Shown piece after piece: positions 1 to 10,065 of a stretch of 64,000 nt of DNA. A program made the translations under genes and the position numbers. The stretch is from Ferrovibrio sp036381655 (lineage in GTDB: Bacteria; Pseudomonadota; Alphaproteobacteria; Ferrovibrionales; Ferrovibrionaceae). The stretch is taken from NCBI RefSeq assembly GCF_036381655.1, contig NZ_DASVCJ010000014.1, positions 27,767-91,766 of the forward strand. Reading direction: 5' to 3'. Position 1 is the first letter of the stretch; each line of letters starts with the position of its first letter. The notes below the pieces were generated by a model, which did no database searches, was not told the origin of the DNA, and saw only the letters and a list, made by a program, of their open reading frames with translations.

Positions 1-28
1 GACGTCGATCGACAATGATCATTCCCAT
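1..28 (-). CDS. DUF444 (YeaH-like) protein, first codons only
   Basis: Only the N-terminus is inside the window, running off the left edge. Read leftwards from an ATG at 28 (or a second ATG at 22) it gives MGMIIVDRR. A start of the form I-V-D-R-R is typical of DUF444/YeaH proteins, which nearly always follow prkA in proteobacteria. It begins 3 nt after the prkA stop codon, so the two are surely co-transcribed. YeaH acts with the PrkA kinase in starvation and stress responses. The call rests on nine residues plus position, so it is likely but not certain. Confidence 0.6.
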
Positions 29-31
29 GCT

Positions 32-1978
32 TCAACCTGCCTTGTTCACCCTCATATACCACTCCACCAAACGCCGCGTTTGCCGCGCGGTATAGCCCCT
101 GCTCATCATGCGGTTGACGAATTCGGTATGCTTGCGCTCGGTTTCCTTGTCGCTCTTGGACGTGAAACTGATGACGGGCAGAAGATCCTCCACCTGCGAG
201 AACATCCGCTTCTCCACCACTTCGCGGATTTTCTCGTATGACGTCCAGGACGGATTCTTTCCGTTATTGGCGGCGCGCGCGCGCAAGGCGAACTTCACCA
301 CCTCGTTACGGAAATCCTTCGGATTCGCGATGCCGGCCGGCTTCTCGATCTTGGACAATTCCTGATCCAGCATCTTGCGGTCGAACAACTGCCCGGTATC
401 CGGGTCCTTGAAATCCTGGTCCTCGATCCAGGCATCGGCATAGGCAAGATAACGGTCGAACAGATTCTGCCCGTAATCGCCGTAGCTTTCGAGATATGCC
501 TTCTGGATTTCCTTGCCGATGAACTCGGCATAGCGCGGCGCCAGTTCGCTCTTGATGAAGTCGACATACTGCTTCTCGGTCGACTCCGGAAATTGCGTGC
601 GCCGGATCGACTGCTCGAGCACATACATCAGGTGCACCGGATCGGCCGCCACCTCCTCGATGTCGAAATTGAAAGTCTCCGACAGAACCTTGAAGGCGAA
701 GCGCGTCGATACGCCCGTCATGCCTTCATCGACGCCGGCGACATCGCGGTATTCCTGCATGGATTTCGCCTTGGGATCGACATCCTTCAGGTTCTCGCCG
801 TTGTAGACGCGCATCTTCGAGAAAAGATTCGAGTTTTCATGCTCGCGCAGACGGGTAAGCACGCAGAACTGGGCCAGCATGTCGAGCGTCGCCGGGGCGC
901 ATGGGGCCTTGGCCAATTCGCTGGCCTGCAGAAGCTTCTTGTAGATTTCGGATTCCTCCTGGGCGCGCAGGCAATAGGGCACCTTGATCACGCAGATGCG
1001 GTCGATGAAAGCCTCGTTGTTCTTGTTGTTCTTGAAGCTCTGCCATTCCGCCTCGTTCGAATGCGCCAGCACGATGCCCTGGAACGGAATGGCGCCGATG
1101 CCTTCGGTGCCGACGTAATTGCCTTCCTGCGTCGCGGTCAGCAGCGGATGCAGCATCTTGATCGGCGCCTTGAACATCTCGACAAATTCGAGCAGGCCCT
1201 GGGTCGTCATGTTCAGGCCGCCGCTGAAGGAATAGGCGTCCGGGTCGTTCTGGCTGAAGAATTCCAACTTGCGGATATCCACCTTGCCGACCAGCGAGGA
1301 GACATCCTGGTTGTTCTCATCGCCGGGTTCCGCCTTGGAAACGCCGATCTGGTTGAGTTTCGACGGATACATCTTGACGACGGTGAATTTCGAGATGTCG
1401 CCGCCGAATTCCTGAATCCGCTTCAGCGCCCAGGGCGAAGCCAGCCCCGTCAGATAGCGGCGCGCGATGCCGTATTTCTGCTCCAGCACGCCGCCCATCC
1501 GCTCCGGATCGAACAGGCCGAGCGGCGATTCCAGGACGGGGCTGATCTTGTCGCCGGCCTTGAGCACGTAAATCGGCAACTGCTCCATCAGGGTCTTCAG
1601 GCGCTCGGCGAGCGACGACTTGCCGCCGCCGACCGGACCGAGCAGATAGAGGATCTGCTTGCGCTCCTCGAGGCCCTGAGCCGCATAGCGGAAGAAGCCG
1701 ACGATGCGCTCGATGGCTTCCTCCATGCCAAAAAAATCCCGGAAAGCCGGGTAGCGTTTGATCGACCGGTTCATGAAGATCCGCCCCAGGCGCGGGTCCT
1801 GCGCCGTGTCGATCACCGTGGGCTCGCCGATCGCAGCGACCATCCGCTCTGCGGCGGTCGCGTATGTCGATGAGTCCTCGCGACAGAGCGACAGATAGTC
1901 CCGCAACGACATCTCCGTCTGCATCCTGTCTTCGTAGATGTGCGTATAGAGGTCGAATACGTCCGGCTGCTGACTCAT
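32..1978 (-). CDS. prkA: PrkA family serine protein kinase
   Basis: 648 residues, matching the usual length of PrkA (YeaG in E. coli, about 640). The protein combines an AAA+ ATPase core with a C-terminal PrkA kinase domain and is a cytoplasmic stress/stationary-phase kinase. Walker A is GPVGGGKSS at residues 114-122. The longer open frame starts at 2305, but family similarity begins at MSQQPDVFDLY, so I chose the ATG at 1978. The DUF444 gene follows within 3 nt, the usual prkA-yeaH(-spoVR) arrangement. Substrates cannot be inferred from sequence. Confidence 0.95.
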   Translation of the reverse strand: MSQQPDVFDLYTHIYEDRMQTEMSLRDYLSLCREDSSTYATAAERMVAAIGEPTVIDTAQDPRLGRIFMNRSIKRYPAFRDFFGMEEAIERIVGFFRYAAQGLEERKQILYLLGPVGGGKSSLAERLKTLMEQLPIYVLKAGDKISPVLESPLGLFDPERMGGVLEQKYGIARRYLTGLASPWALKRIQEFGGDISKFTVVKMYPSKLNQIGVSKAEPGDENNQDVSSLVGKVDIRKLEFFSQNDPDAYSFSGGLNMTTQGLLEFVEMFKAPIKMLHPLLTATQEGNYVGTEGIGAIPFQGIVLAHSNEAEWQSFKNNKNNEAFIDRICVIKVPYCLRAQEESEIYKKLLQASELAKAPCAPATLDMLAQFCVLTRLREHENSNLFSKMRVYNGENLKDVDPKAKSMQEYRDVAGVDEGMTGVSTRFAFKVLSETFNFDIEEVAADPVHLMYVLEQSIRRTQFPESTEKQYVDFIKSELAPRYAEFIGKEIQKAYLESYGDYGQNLFDRYLAYADAWIEDQDFKDPDTGQLFDRKMLDQELSKIEKPAGIANPKDFRNEVVKFALRARAANNGKNPSWTSYEKIREVVEKRMFSQVEDLLPVISFTSKSDKETERKHTEFVNRMMSRGYTARQTRRLVEWYMRVNKAG

Positions 1979-2486
1979 CGCATACCCGCTGTCTGAGATG
2001 AATGGAGGGAAAGTGGAGGAGCAACCGCACCTGAGTAGATGGTGCCCCTGGGGTCGATCATTGCGTCGATCAATTCTCGATCCGGTGCCGTGCACATTCA
2101 GATGCGCTCCGCACAGTGACGCTATCGTAACGAGGGTCGCACCCTTCCCAGCCGTTGCGGTTCGGTCCCAAGATAAGGTCCTCTTTCCGCAAATAAGCCG
2201 GCCGGCGCAAACATCAACGCGACGTATCGGAATCTTTGCTCTTGTCGCGGGCAGACGGCAAGTTTTTTTCTGGCTACCCCTCGACCAAGGGCGGTTATCA
2301 GCCAATATCGCTCGCTGCTGCCGTCGCTACATTTGGCGCACAAAGCAGGAAGCGGTACTGAAATTTTTCTTTTGGCGATTCGACACGCCTGCGAGTCGCA
2401 GACGCGACCAGACGCCATGAAGAACGCTTCAGCGGCGCTGACGTTCCAGTATGCCGCGGGTCCTTCCGGCTAAGCCGTCGCGCTCG
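1979..2486. other. Intergenic region without a supported gene
   Basis: About 500 bases between the prkA start and the DapA-family stop. The open frames here (for example 2122-2418 minus and 1998-2420 plus) have arginine/cysteine-rich, low-complexity translations and no recognisable motif. The segment presumably holds the prkA promoter. I could not fix -35/-10 elements with confidence. A run of seven T lies near 2263-2269. Confidence 0.5.
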
Positions 2487-3437
2487 TCATTCCGCCGCCG
2501 AGGAGCGCCGCACCAGGGCGCGGGAATCACGCGCGGCCAAACGCGAGAGGAGATAGTCGACTTCACTCCGCGCGGCCGCCGACAATGCCGCGCCCGGCTT
2601 GCGCTGCGCATCCGAGGCCAGCAGGCCGCGCTGCATCAGCACGTATTTGCGCACCGCAAGGCCGACGCCTTGCTGCTGCTCGTAACGCAACAGCGGCAAA
2701 TGCGCATCGAACAGATCATGCGCTTCATCGCGCCTGCCGGCCTTCTGCAATCGCACCACATCGGCCAGCATCTCGGGGAAGGCATAGCCCGTCATCGCGC
2801 CATCGGCGCCGCGCTCCATCTCGAAATCGAGGAACAGCCCGCCATTGCCGGTCAGGATCGAAATCGGCCGCATCGATCCGTCGCGCTGAAAGCCGCGCAA
2901 AGCGCTGATCTTCTCCAGCCCCGGCCAATCCTCGTGCTTGAGCATCATGCAGGAGGCATTCTCCTGCACGATGTGGCGGATTACCTTCGGCGTCATCTGC
3001 ACCGAGAGCGTAAGCGGATAATCCTGAATGACGAAGGGAATGTCCGGCCCGATCGCCTCGACCGCCTGGCGGTAATAGCCGATGATCTGCTCGTCGGTGC
3101 GCAGCGAAGGCAGCGGAGCGATCATCACGCCGGCGGCGCCGCGATCCATGCTGTGCCGCGCCAGCTTGCGCATGGCGGCGAAGCCCGGCGACGAGACACC
3201 GACGATCACCGGCAGCTTGCCCATGCCCTTGATGAAGCGCGTTGCCACCGCGAGCGATTCCTCCGGCTCCAGCTTCGGCGCCTCGCCCATGATGCCCAGC
3301 ACGGTCACGCCGGTGGCGCCCGCCGCGATATAGGCGTCGATCAGCCGGTCGATCGAGGCTTCGTCGATGCTACCGTCCGGATGAAACGGCGTCGGTGCGA
3401 TCGGATAGACGCCGGCAGCGGATGAGTCGAGGCGCAT
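2487..3437 (-). CDS. Dihydrodipicolinate synthase family (DapA/NAL-type) aldolase
   Basis: 316 residues with the TIM-barrel layout of the DHDPS/N-acetylneuraminate lyase family. The Schiff-base lysine is Lys167 (in MMLKHED) and the proton-relay tyrosine is Tyr140 (in QDYP). The G-x-x-G-E loop that binds the keto-acid carboxylate is at 48-52. These enzymes condense or cleave pyruvate-type substrates. Because lysine biosynthesis genes are absent nearby and a CoA-transferase-like pair lies directly upstream on the same strand, a catabolic keto-acid aldolase or decarboxylating role is more likely than true DapA. Substrate unknown. Confidence 0.85.
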   Translation of the reverse strand: MRLDSSAAGVYPIAPTPFHPDGSIDEASIDRLIDAYIAAGATGVTVLGIMGEAPKLEPEESLAVATRFIKGMGKLPVIVGVSSPGFAAMRKLARHSMDRGAAGVMIAPLPSLRTDEQIIGYYRQAVEAIGPDIPFVIQDYPLTLSVQMTPKVIRHIVQENASCMMLKHEDWPGLEKISALRGFQRDGSMRPISILTGNGGLFLDFEMERGADGAMTGYAFPEMLADVVRLQKAGRRDEAHDLFDAHLPLLRYEQQQGVGLAVRKYVLMQRGLLASDAQRKPGAALSAAARSEVDYLLSRLAARDSRALVRRSSAAE

Positions 3438-3467
3438 TGGCGGTACTCCTGATGGGGCGATGGCGGC

Positions 3468-4223
3468 TTATGCACTCGCCATGGCTTGCGGGAATATCTG
3501 CGCCGCAAAGCGCGGATAGGTTTCGCCTATTTCCCGGGCAATCCGGCTGCGCATCAATGCCAATGTCGCGGCATCGGGCGCCTCGGTCTGCGGCCCGGCG
3601 GCCGGACAATCGAAATCGAAGCCGGTATTGTCGCGCACCTCTTCCAGACTGTGGCCGGGATGCACGCTGGCCAAGACAAAGCGGCGGCGCTGGCGATCGA
3701 AGGTGAACCAGCAAAGATTGGTCAGCAGGCCGATCGGCCCGCCCGGCCGGTAGGTGCCGTCACTCTTCGGACCGGCCGCCGAGATGAAATCGACCTTCGG
3801 CACCATGACCCGCCGGCTGTGCTCCTCGCGGAAGAGGATGACGCGCGGCACCAGGGAATATAGATAGGCCGAGCCGAACGAGCCGGGCCAGCGCACATTC
3901 GTTCGCGGGTATTCGCCCCCCGCACCGACGAGATTTATATTCGCCTCGCCATCGATCTGGCCGCCGCCCAGGAAGAAAGCATCCAGCCGCCCCTGCCCGG
4001 CCAGGTCGAATAACTCGACCCCGCCATCGCAGAGAAAGTCGTTGCGCACGCTGCCCAGCACATTGACCCGCAGGCGGCCGCCGGATTGCGCGCGGGCCAG
4101 CAGCGCCCCGGCGCCCGGGATGGGCGACGACGCGCCCGTGGCGACCAGCCGGCAGCCCTGCAGCAGGCGCGCGATGACGGCGATCAGCAATTCCTGACGG
4201 CTGAAATCCGGATCGTTTGCCAT
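3468..4223 (-). CDS. CoA-transferase family protein, beta subunit (IpdB/GctB-like)
   Basis: 251 residues from ATG 4223, placed 4 nt after the stop of the alpha-subunit gene; an upstream in-frame start at 4277 would overlap that gene. The fold signature is clear: ATGASSPIPGAGALLA near the N-terminus, then FFLGGGQIDGEANINLVG and REEHSRRV. Glutaconate CoA-transferase B subunits carry a catalytic Glu in a V-E-S-G motif; the aligned stretch here reads NVLGS, with no Glu. That resembles IpdB-type subunits of steroid-ring CoA hydrolases. Function is therefore thioester chemistry or ring cleavage on an unknown acyl-CoA. Confidence 0.8.
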   Translation of the reverse strand: MANDPDFSRQELLIAVIARLLQGCRLVATGASSPIPGAGALLARAQSGGRLRVNVLGSVRNDFLCDGGVELFDLAGQGRLDAFFLGGGQIDGEANINLVGAGGEYPRTNVRWPGSFGSAYLYSLVPRVILFREEHSRRVMVPKVDFISAAGPKSDGTYRPGGPIGLLTNLCWFTFDRQRRRFVLASVHPGHSLEEVRDNTGFDFDCPAAGPQTEAPDAATLALMRSRIAREIGETYPRFAAQIFPQAMASA

Positions 4224-4227
4224 TGCC

Positions 4228-5052
4228 CTACTCCGCGGCGCGCTGTTCGCGCACGAAAAGGTCGAGATAACGCTCAAAGCCTTCGTCGCTGCGCGCCATC
4301 TCGGTGTATTGGCGCAGATGCGCCTCGTCTTCCGGATAGATATCCCACAGGCGCAGCGGCCAGGCGCCGCGCGGTGCCTCGGCGATGCCGCCGATGTAGG
4401 CTGCCGTCAGCGTGCCGGCGGCGGTCTCCTCCGAGGCGAGCAGGTCGATGTCGCGCACCTCCTCCACCGTGACCAGCGATGCGGCGGAGGCATGCGCCAT
4501 GGCGACCAGCTCGCGCCGGCGCCCGATGAAGACATTGCCGTTGCGGTCGGCGAAAGGCGCGTGAAAGACGGCGAAATCCGGGCGGATCGCCGGCAGCAGG
4601 ACGATGGGATCCTTCTCGCTGGAGAACGGATTGTCGATCACCATCCAGTCGGGGCGGCTCTTCAGGAGATCGCTGCCGATGATGCCGCGCAGCGGCATGA
4701 AGGGCAGGCCCTTGCCGCCGGCCTGAATCGCTGCATGCACGGCGGGACAGGTGGCATCCATCATCCTGAAGGCATTCTTGCGCAGGCCATTGATGAAGCG
4801 ATGCGCCGGGCCGTATTCGCCCAGGGTGATGGCGGAGGTCTCGAGCGTGGCGACACAGCCGGCGCCGATCAGCAGTTCCGCCTGCAGGCCGGAAACCGGT
4901 ACGCAGACGACATGCAGATCGCGCACGCCGCGCCGCAGCAGCGCCCGCGTCAGCGCCATGGCGACGCCGGAATAATCCGGCGGCACGGCGATCTTGGCGC
5001 CATTCGGGATCTGGGCTGCAAGCTGTTCGATACTGCTCGTCATAGCGGTCAT
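4228..5052 (-). CDS. CoA-transferase family protein, alpha subunit (IpdA/GctA-like)
   Basis: 274 residues. The start is ATG 5052, preceded by a GGGAGGA ribosome site 9 nt upstream; the longer TTG frame at 5070 would consume that site. The protein has the subunit-A Rossmann-like core: NGAKIAVPPDYSG at the N-terminus, LGEYGPAHRF, then FMPLRGIIGSDLL and HAPFADRNGNVFIG. It is the obligate partner of the beta subunit 4 nt downstream. Alternatives are a 3-oxoacid or glutaconate CoA-transferase. The module continues into the DapA-family gene, so the three probably form one catabolic operon. Confidence 0.8.
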   Translation of the reverse strand: MTAMTSSIEQLAAQIPNGAKIAVPPDYSGVAMALTRALLRRGVRDLHVVCVPVSGLQAELLIGAGCVATLETSAITLGEYGPAHRFINGLRKNAFRMMDATCPAVHAAIQAGGKGLPFMPLRGIIGSDLLKSRPDWMVIDNPFSSEKDPIVLLPAIRPDFAVFHAPFADRNGNVFIGRRRELVAMAHASAASLVTVEEVRDIDLLASEETAAGTLTAAYIGGIAEAPRGAWPLRLWDIYPEDEAHLRQYTEMARSDEGFERYLDLFVREQRAAE

Positions 5053-5140
5053 GGCGGGCGGTCCTCCCAATGTTCCGCCAACTGATTGTCGCGCGGATAC
5101 CCGGACTTGACAACTGCGCGGCTAGGCCCCTCGCGGGTCT

Positions 5141-5169
5141 AAAAAAAGGCCGGGGCACCTGCCCCGGCC
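5141..5169 (-). terminator. Rho-independent terminator of the glp operon
   Basis: An inverted repeat GGCCGGGGCA / TGCCCCGGCC (5148-5157 and 5160-5169) is followed, reading leftwards, by seven consecutive T (5141-5147). It lies 30 bases after the glpV stop codon and so ends the leftward glycerol operon. It separates that operon from the CoA-transferase genes, which must have their own promoter or depend on read-through. Confidence 0.9.
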
Positions 5170-5198
5170 GTCAGTAGGGAGGGAAATCTTGTTACTTG

Positions 5199-6941
5199 TT
5201 ACGACCGTGTCGGCGGCTTCGCCGGCCAGCTCTTGATCAGGGCATCGTAATCCACCGTTTCGCCCTTCGGCTTCTCGTTGGCCAGCTTGCGCTGCGGCGC
5301 GATATTGCCGTCCTTCTGGGCCTTGTCGAACCAGTATTCGGCCGACTGCTTCTTATGCAGCCTGGGTCCGCACTCGCCCTGGACCTTCGATTTCTCCAGG
5401 CGCTCGAGCACCGAATCCTGGGCCGCCGCCAGGGCATTCATGGCCTGCTGCGGCGTCTTTTCGCCCGAGGAGGCATCGCCGATATTCTGCCACCAGAGCT
5501 GCGCCAGCTTGGGGTAATCCGGCACGTTCACGCCGGTCGGCGTCCACTGCACGCGGGCGGGCGAGCGGTAGAATTCGATCAGGCCGCCCAGTTCCGGTGC
5601 CCGTTTGGTGAATGACTTGTCCCAGATGTCGCTCTCGCGGATGAAAGTCAGGCCGACATGGCTCTTCTTGAGCGACACCGTCTTCGAGACCGTGAACTGG
5701 GCATAAAGCCAGGCCGCCTTGCGGCGCTCCAGCGGAGTGGATTTCAGCAAGGTCCAGGATCCGGCATCCTGATAGCCCAGCTTCATGCCGTCCTTCCAGT
5801 AGGCCCCATGCGGCGAGGGCGCCATACGCCATTTCGGCGTGCCGTCCTTGTTCATCACCGCCAGGCCGGGTTTGACCATGTCGGCGGTGAATGCCGTGTA
5901 CCAGAAGATCTGCTGGGCGATATTGCCCTGCGCCGGTACCGGGCCGGCCTCGGAGAAGGTCATGCCGGCCGCCTGCGGCGGGGCATATTTCTTCAGCCAG
6001 TCGACATATTTGGCCACGGCATAGACGCTGGCCGGCCCGTTGGTGTCGCCGCCGCGCTCGACGGACGAGCCGACCGGGTTGCAGCCTTCCATGCGGATGC
6101 CCCACTCGTCGACGGGCTTGCCGTTCGGGATGCCCTTGTCGCCATTGCCGGCCATCGACAGCCACGCGTCGGTGAACCGCCAGCCGAGCGACGGATCCTT
6201 CTTGCCGTAATCCATATGGCCATAGACGCGGACGCCGTCGATCTCCTTCACGTCGTTGGTGAAGAAGTTGGCGATGTCCTCATAGGCCGACCAGTTGACC
6301 GGCACGCCGAGATCGTAGCCGTATTTGTCCTTGAACTTCTTCTTCAGATCCGGACGCTGGAACCAGTCGTAACGGAACCAGTAAAGGTTGGCGAATTGCT
6401 GGTCCGGCAACTGGTAGATTTTGCCATCCGGCGCCGTCGTGAACGAAATGCCGATGAAGTCCTTCACATCCAGCGTCGGCAGGGTGACATCCTTGCCATC
6501 GCCGGTCATCCAGTCGCTCAGCGGGATGGCCTGCTTGTAGCGGAAATGCGTGCCGATCAGGTCGGAATCGTTGACCCAGGCATCGTAGATATTCTTGCCC
6601 GACTGCATTTGGGTCTGGATCTTCTCGACCACGTCGCCTTCCTGCAGAAGGTCGTGGCGTACCTTGATCCCGGTGATTTCCGTGAACGCCTTGGCAAGCG
6701 TCTTGGACTCGTATTCATGCGTCGTGATCGTTTCCGAGACGACGTTGATCTCCATGCCCTTGAACGGTTCGGCAGCCTTGATGAACCATTCCATTTCCTT
6801 CATCTGCTCTTCTTTGGACAGGGTCGAAGGCTGGAATTCGGTCTCCACCCATCGCCGCGCCGCTTCCATATCCGCGAAGGCCGGCGAACTGACTAAGATC
6901 GCCAGGGCGGATGCCCCTATAAACCTTAATGCCCTATTCAT
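5199..6941 (-). CDS. glpV: Glycerol ABC transporter substrate-binding protein GlpV
   Basis: 580 residues, long for a family 1 solute-binding protein but right for GlpV-type binders. A signal peptide covers roughly residues 1-23 (hydrophobic core ASALAILVSSPAFA before DM). A GAGGAGG ribosome site lies 5 nt before ATG 6941. As the periplasmic receptor it delivers glycerol to the GlpP/GlpQ permease. It is the last gene of the operon, 57 bases after glpU. Substrate is assigned from the operon content (glpD, glpR) and the match to the Rhizobium leguminosarum glpSTPQUV order. Confidence 0.9.
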   Translation of the reverse strand: MNRALRFIGASALAILVSSPAFADMEAARRWVETEFQPSTLSKEEQMKEMEWFIKAAEPFKGMEINVVSETITTHEYESKTLAKAFTEITGIKVRHDLLQEGDVVEKIQTQMQSGKNIYDAWVNDSDLIGTHFRYKQAIPLSDWMTGDGKDVTLPTLDVKDFIGISFTTAPDGKIYQLPDQQFANLYWFRYDWFQRPDLKKKFKDKYGYDLGVPVNWSAYEDIANFFTNDVKEIDGVRVYGHMDYGKKDPSLGWRFTDAWLSMAGNGDKGIPNGKPVDEWGIRMEGCNPVGSSVERGGDTNGPASVYAVAKYVDWLKKYAPPQAAGMTFSEAGPVPAQGNIAQQIFWYTAFTADMVKPGLAVMNKDGTPKWRMAPSPHGAYWKDGMKLGYQDAGSWTLLKSTPLERRKAAWLYAQFTVSKTVSLKKSHVGLTFIRESDIWDKSFTKRAPELGGLIEFYRSPARVQWTPTGVNVPDYPKLAQLWWQNIGDASSGEKTPQQAMNALAAAQDSVLERLEKSKVQGECGPRLHKKQSAEYWFDKAQKDGNIAPQRKLANEKPKGETVDYDALIKSWPAKPPTRS

Positions 6942-6998
6942 CGCTTCCTCCTCAGGTTGATTTTCTGCGCAGACAAAGGCTGCGCGTTACGTCCGCAC

Positions 6999-7280
6999 TC
7001 ACACAAACCGGAATACGCCGACACCAACCAAAACCGAGATTCCGAGCGCCCAGTAGAGGTCTTCGTTGACCAGGCCCAGCCAGGCCAGATTGATGAACGC
7101 CGTCAGCAGCAACGTGATGAACAGCCGATCGCCGCGCGTGGTCGGGATGCGCAATATCCCGATCCGCTCCGCCTCCGGCCGGCACAGGGCCAGGACCGTC
7201 ATCGTCGCGAGCAGACAGGCGACGACACCGAAGAACAGCGCCGTCTCCCAGGTCCATGCCATCCATGCGAATCGTTCCAT
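6999..7280 (-). CDS. glpU: DUF2160 small membrane protein GlpU
   Basis: 93 residues from ATG 7280, which overlaps the end of glpQ; the upstream start at 7307 lies deep in glpQ. Three hydrophobic segments are visible (ALFFGVVACLLATMTVLAL; LFITLLLTAFINLAWLGLV; LGISVLVGVGVFRFV). DUF2160 proteins are found between the permease and binding-protein genes of this glycerol ABC system and are assumed to be small accessory membrane subunits. No catalytic motif is visible and the exact role is unknown. Confidence 0.88.
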   Translation of the reverse strand: MERFAWMAWTWETALFFGVVACLLATMTVLALCRPEAERIGILRIPTTRGDRLFITLLLTAFINLAWLGLVNEDLYWALGISVLVGVGVFRFV

Positions 7281-7287
7281 CGCGGCC

Positions 7288-8085
7288 TCACACCCGCCCG
7301 AGGGCAAAGCCCTTGGCTATGTAGTTGCGGACGAACCAGATCACCAAAATGCCGGGGATCAGCGTCAGCACGCCGGCGGCAGCCAGCAATCCCCAATCCA
7401 TGCCGGCGGCGGAGACGGTCCGTGTCATCGTCGCGGCGATCGGCTTGGCGTCGATCGTGGTCAGCGTGCGCGCCAGCAGCAGCTCGACCCAGGAGAACAT
7501 GAAACAGAAGAAAGCCGTGACCCCAATCCCGCTGGCAATCAACGGCACGAAGATCTTCACGAAGAAGACGGGGAAGGAGTAGCCATCGATATAGGCGGTC
7601 TCGTCGATCTCACGCGGCACCCCGGACATGAAGCCTTCCAGGATCCAGACCGCCAGCGGCACATTGAATAGCGTATGCGCCAGCGCCACCGCCCAAGGCG
7701 TGTCGAACAGCCCGATCGCCGAGTAGAGGTTGAAGAAAGGCAGCGCAAACACCGCCGGCGGAGCCATGCGGTTGGTCAGCAGCCAGAAGAAAAGATGCTT
7801 GTCGCCGAGGAAGCGATACCGCGAGAAGGCATAGGCCGCCGGCAATGCCAGACAGATCGACAGGATCGTGTTGATGACTACGTATTCCAGCGAATTGATG
7901 TAGCCGGAATACCAGGAGCTGTCGGTGAAAATCTGGACGTAGTTCTGGAATGTCAGCTCGCGCGGCCACAATGTCAGGGTGCTGGTGATCTCTTCATTGG
8001 TCTTCAGGCTCATGTTGACGAGCCAGTAGATCGGCAGCAGAAGGAACAGCAGATAGAGTGTCGTGACTGCCGCGCCGCGCCGCAT
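7288..8085 (-). CDS. glpQ: Glycerol ABC transporter permease GlpQ
   Basis: 265 residues, a MalG-type inner-membrane permease with six predicted helices, beginning with a hydrophobic segment near residues 8-24. The cytoplasmic EAA-like loop that docks the ATPase is visible around EIDETAYIDGYSFPVFFVKI. Its start lies 2 nt after the glpP stop and its end overlaps glpU, so translation is coupled. With GlpP it forms the membrane channel. Not to be confused with the glycerophosphodiesterase also called GlpQ in enteric bacteria. Confidence 0.92.
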   Translation of the reverse strand: MRRGAAVTTLYLLFLLLPIYWLVNMSLKTNEEITSTLTLWPRELTFQNYVQIFTDSSWYSGYINSLEYVVINTILSICLALPAAYAFSRYRFLGDKHLFFWLLTNRMAPPAVFALPFFNLYSAIGLFDTPWAVALAHTLFNVPLAVWILEGFMSGVPREIDETAYIDGYSFPVFFVKIFVPLIASGIGVTAFFCFMFSWVELLLARTLTTIDAKPIAATMTRTVSAAGMDWGLLAAAGVLTLIPGILVIWFVRNYIAKGFALGRV

Positions 8086-8087
8086 GA

Positions 8088-8975
<888 letters not shown>

Positions 8976-8986
8976 CCTCCAGACCC

Positions 8987-10054
8987 TCACGCCACCAGTC
9001 GGCCATCGGCATAGATGAAGACTTTTGCCGGATTGAATGCGACGATTCCGGCATCGCCACTGACATCGGTATCCGGCGGCACGGTCGCGGCAATGGGAAA
9101 GCCGGCAAGGTCGAGCCGGGCGATGCGCGTGCGGCCCAGATCGTCGATTTGCTTGATGCGCACCGGCAGGCCCTCGCCGGCATTCGACAGCGCGGCGAAT
9201 TCAGGCCGCACACCGAGTTCGATGCGGCCGGCCAGGCCGTCATAGCGGCGCCCAAGCTTCACCGAATGGCCGGCAATCCGCGCCGTATCGCCGTCAACGG
9301 CGCAGGGCAGCAGATTCATGCCGGGCGAGCCGATGAAATGACCGACGAAGGTGTGCGCCGGGCGGTCGAAGAGTTCATCGGGCGTGCCGACCTGCACGAC
9401 CTGCCCCTCATGCATGACTACCACCGTGTCGGCGAAAGTCAGCGCCTCGGTCTGATCATGCGTGACATAGATCATCGTCACGTCGAGCTTGCGATGGATC
9501 TCCTTCAGCGCCGAGCGCAACTCCCATTTCAGGTGCGGGTCGATCACCGTAAGCGGTTCATCGAACAGAATTGCGGCGACATCGGGCCGCACCAGCCCGC
9601 GGCCAAGCGATATCTTCTGCTTGGCATCGGCGGTCAGGCCGCGCGCCTTGCGAGGCAAATCATGGGTCAGTTCGAGCAGGCGGGCGATCTCCTTGACCCG
9701 CGCCATGGCGGCTTCGCGCGACATGCCGCGATTGCGCAGCGGGAATGCCAGGTTCTCGGCGACAGTGACGGTGTCGTAGATCACCGGGAACTGGAAAACC
9801 TGGGCGATGTTGCGCTTCTCGGTCGGCAGGTGCGTAACATCGATATCGTCGAACAGAATGCGCCCGCGGGTCGGAACCACCAGGCCGGATATGATATTGA
9901 GCAACGTCGTCTTGCCGCAGCCCGATGGCCCGAGCAGGGCATAGGCGCCGCCGTGCTCCCAGACGTGATCCGACGGCTTCAATGCCCAATCCGCATCCGC
10001 CTGCGGTTTTGCTTCGTAGGAATGCGCGACATTGTCCAGGACGATCCGTGCCAT
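8987..10054 (-). CDS. glpT: Glycerol ABC transporter ATP-binding protein GlpT
   Basis: 355 residues from ATG 10054, with AGGAGGG 6 nt upstream; the open frame extends to 10288 but that part lies inside glpS. Walker A is canonical (GPSGCGKTT, 42-50), Q-loop Gln88, Walker B ILFDEP with Glu166, and H-loop His199. The ABC signature is not canonical: LTADAKQK (about 140-147) stands where LSGGQ is expected. A MalK-like C-terminal beta domain follows. Not the glycerol-3-phosphate permease also called GlpT in enterics. Confidence 0.92.
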   Translation of the reverse strand: MARIVLDNVAHSYEAKPQADADWALKPSDHVWEHGGAYALLGPSGCGKTTLLNIISGLVVPTRGRILFDDIDVTHLPTEKRNIAQVFQFPVIYDTVTVAENLAFPLRNRGMSREAAMARVKEIARLLELTHDLPRKARGLTADAKQKISLGRGLVRPDVAAILFDEPLTVIDPHLKWELRSALKEIHRKLDVTMIYVTHDQTEALTFADTVVVMHEGQVVQVGTPDELFDRPAHTFVGHFIGSPGMNLLPCAVDGDTARIAGHSVKLGRRYDGLAGRIELGVRPEFAALSNAGEGLPVRIKQIDDLGRTRIARLDLAGFPIAATVPPDTDVSGDAGIVAFNPAKVFIYADGRLVA

Positions 10055-10065
10055 GATCCGCCCTC

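Noticed and set aside
593..1873. 426-residue open frame antisense to prkA
   Set aside because: High-GC shadow: leucine/aspartate/arginine-rich translation without motifs, opposite an unmistakable PrkA.
2122..2418. 98-residue frame upstream of prkA
   Set aside because: Cysteine/arginine-rich translation, no ribosome site and no recognisable family.
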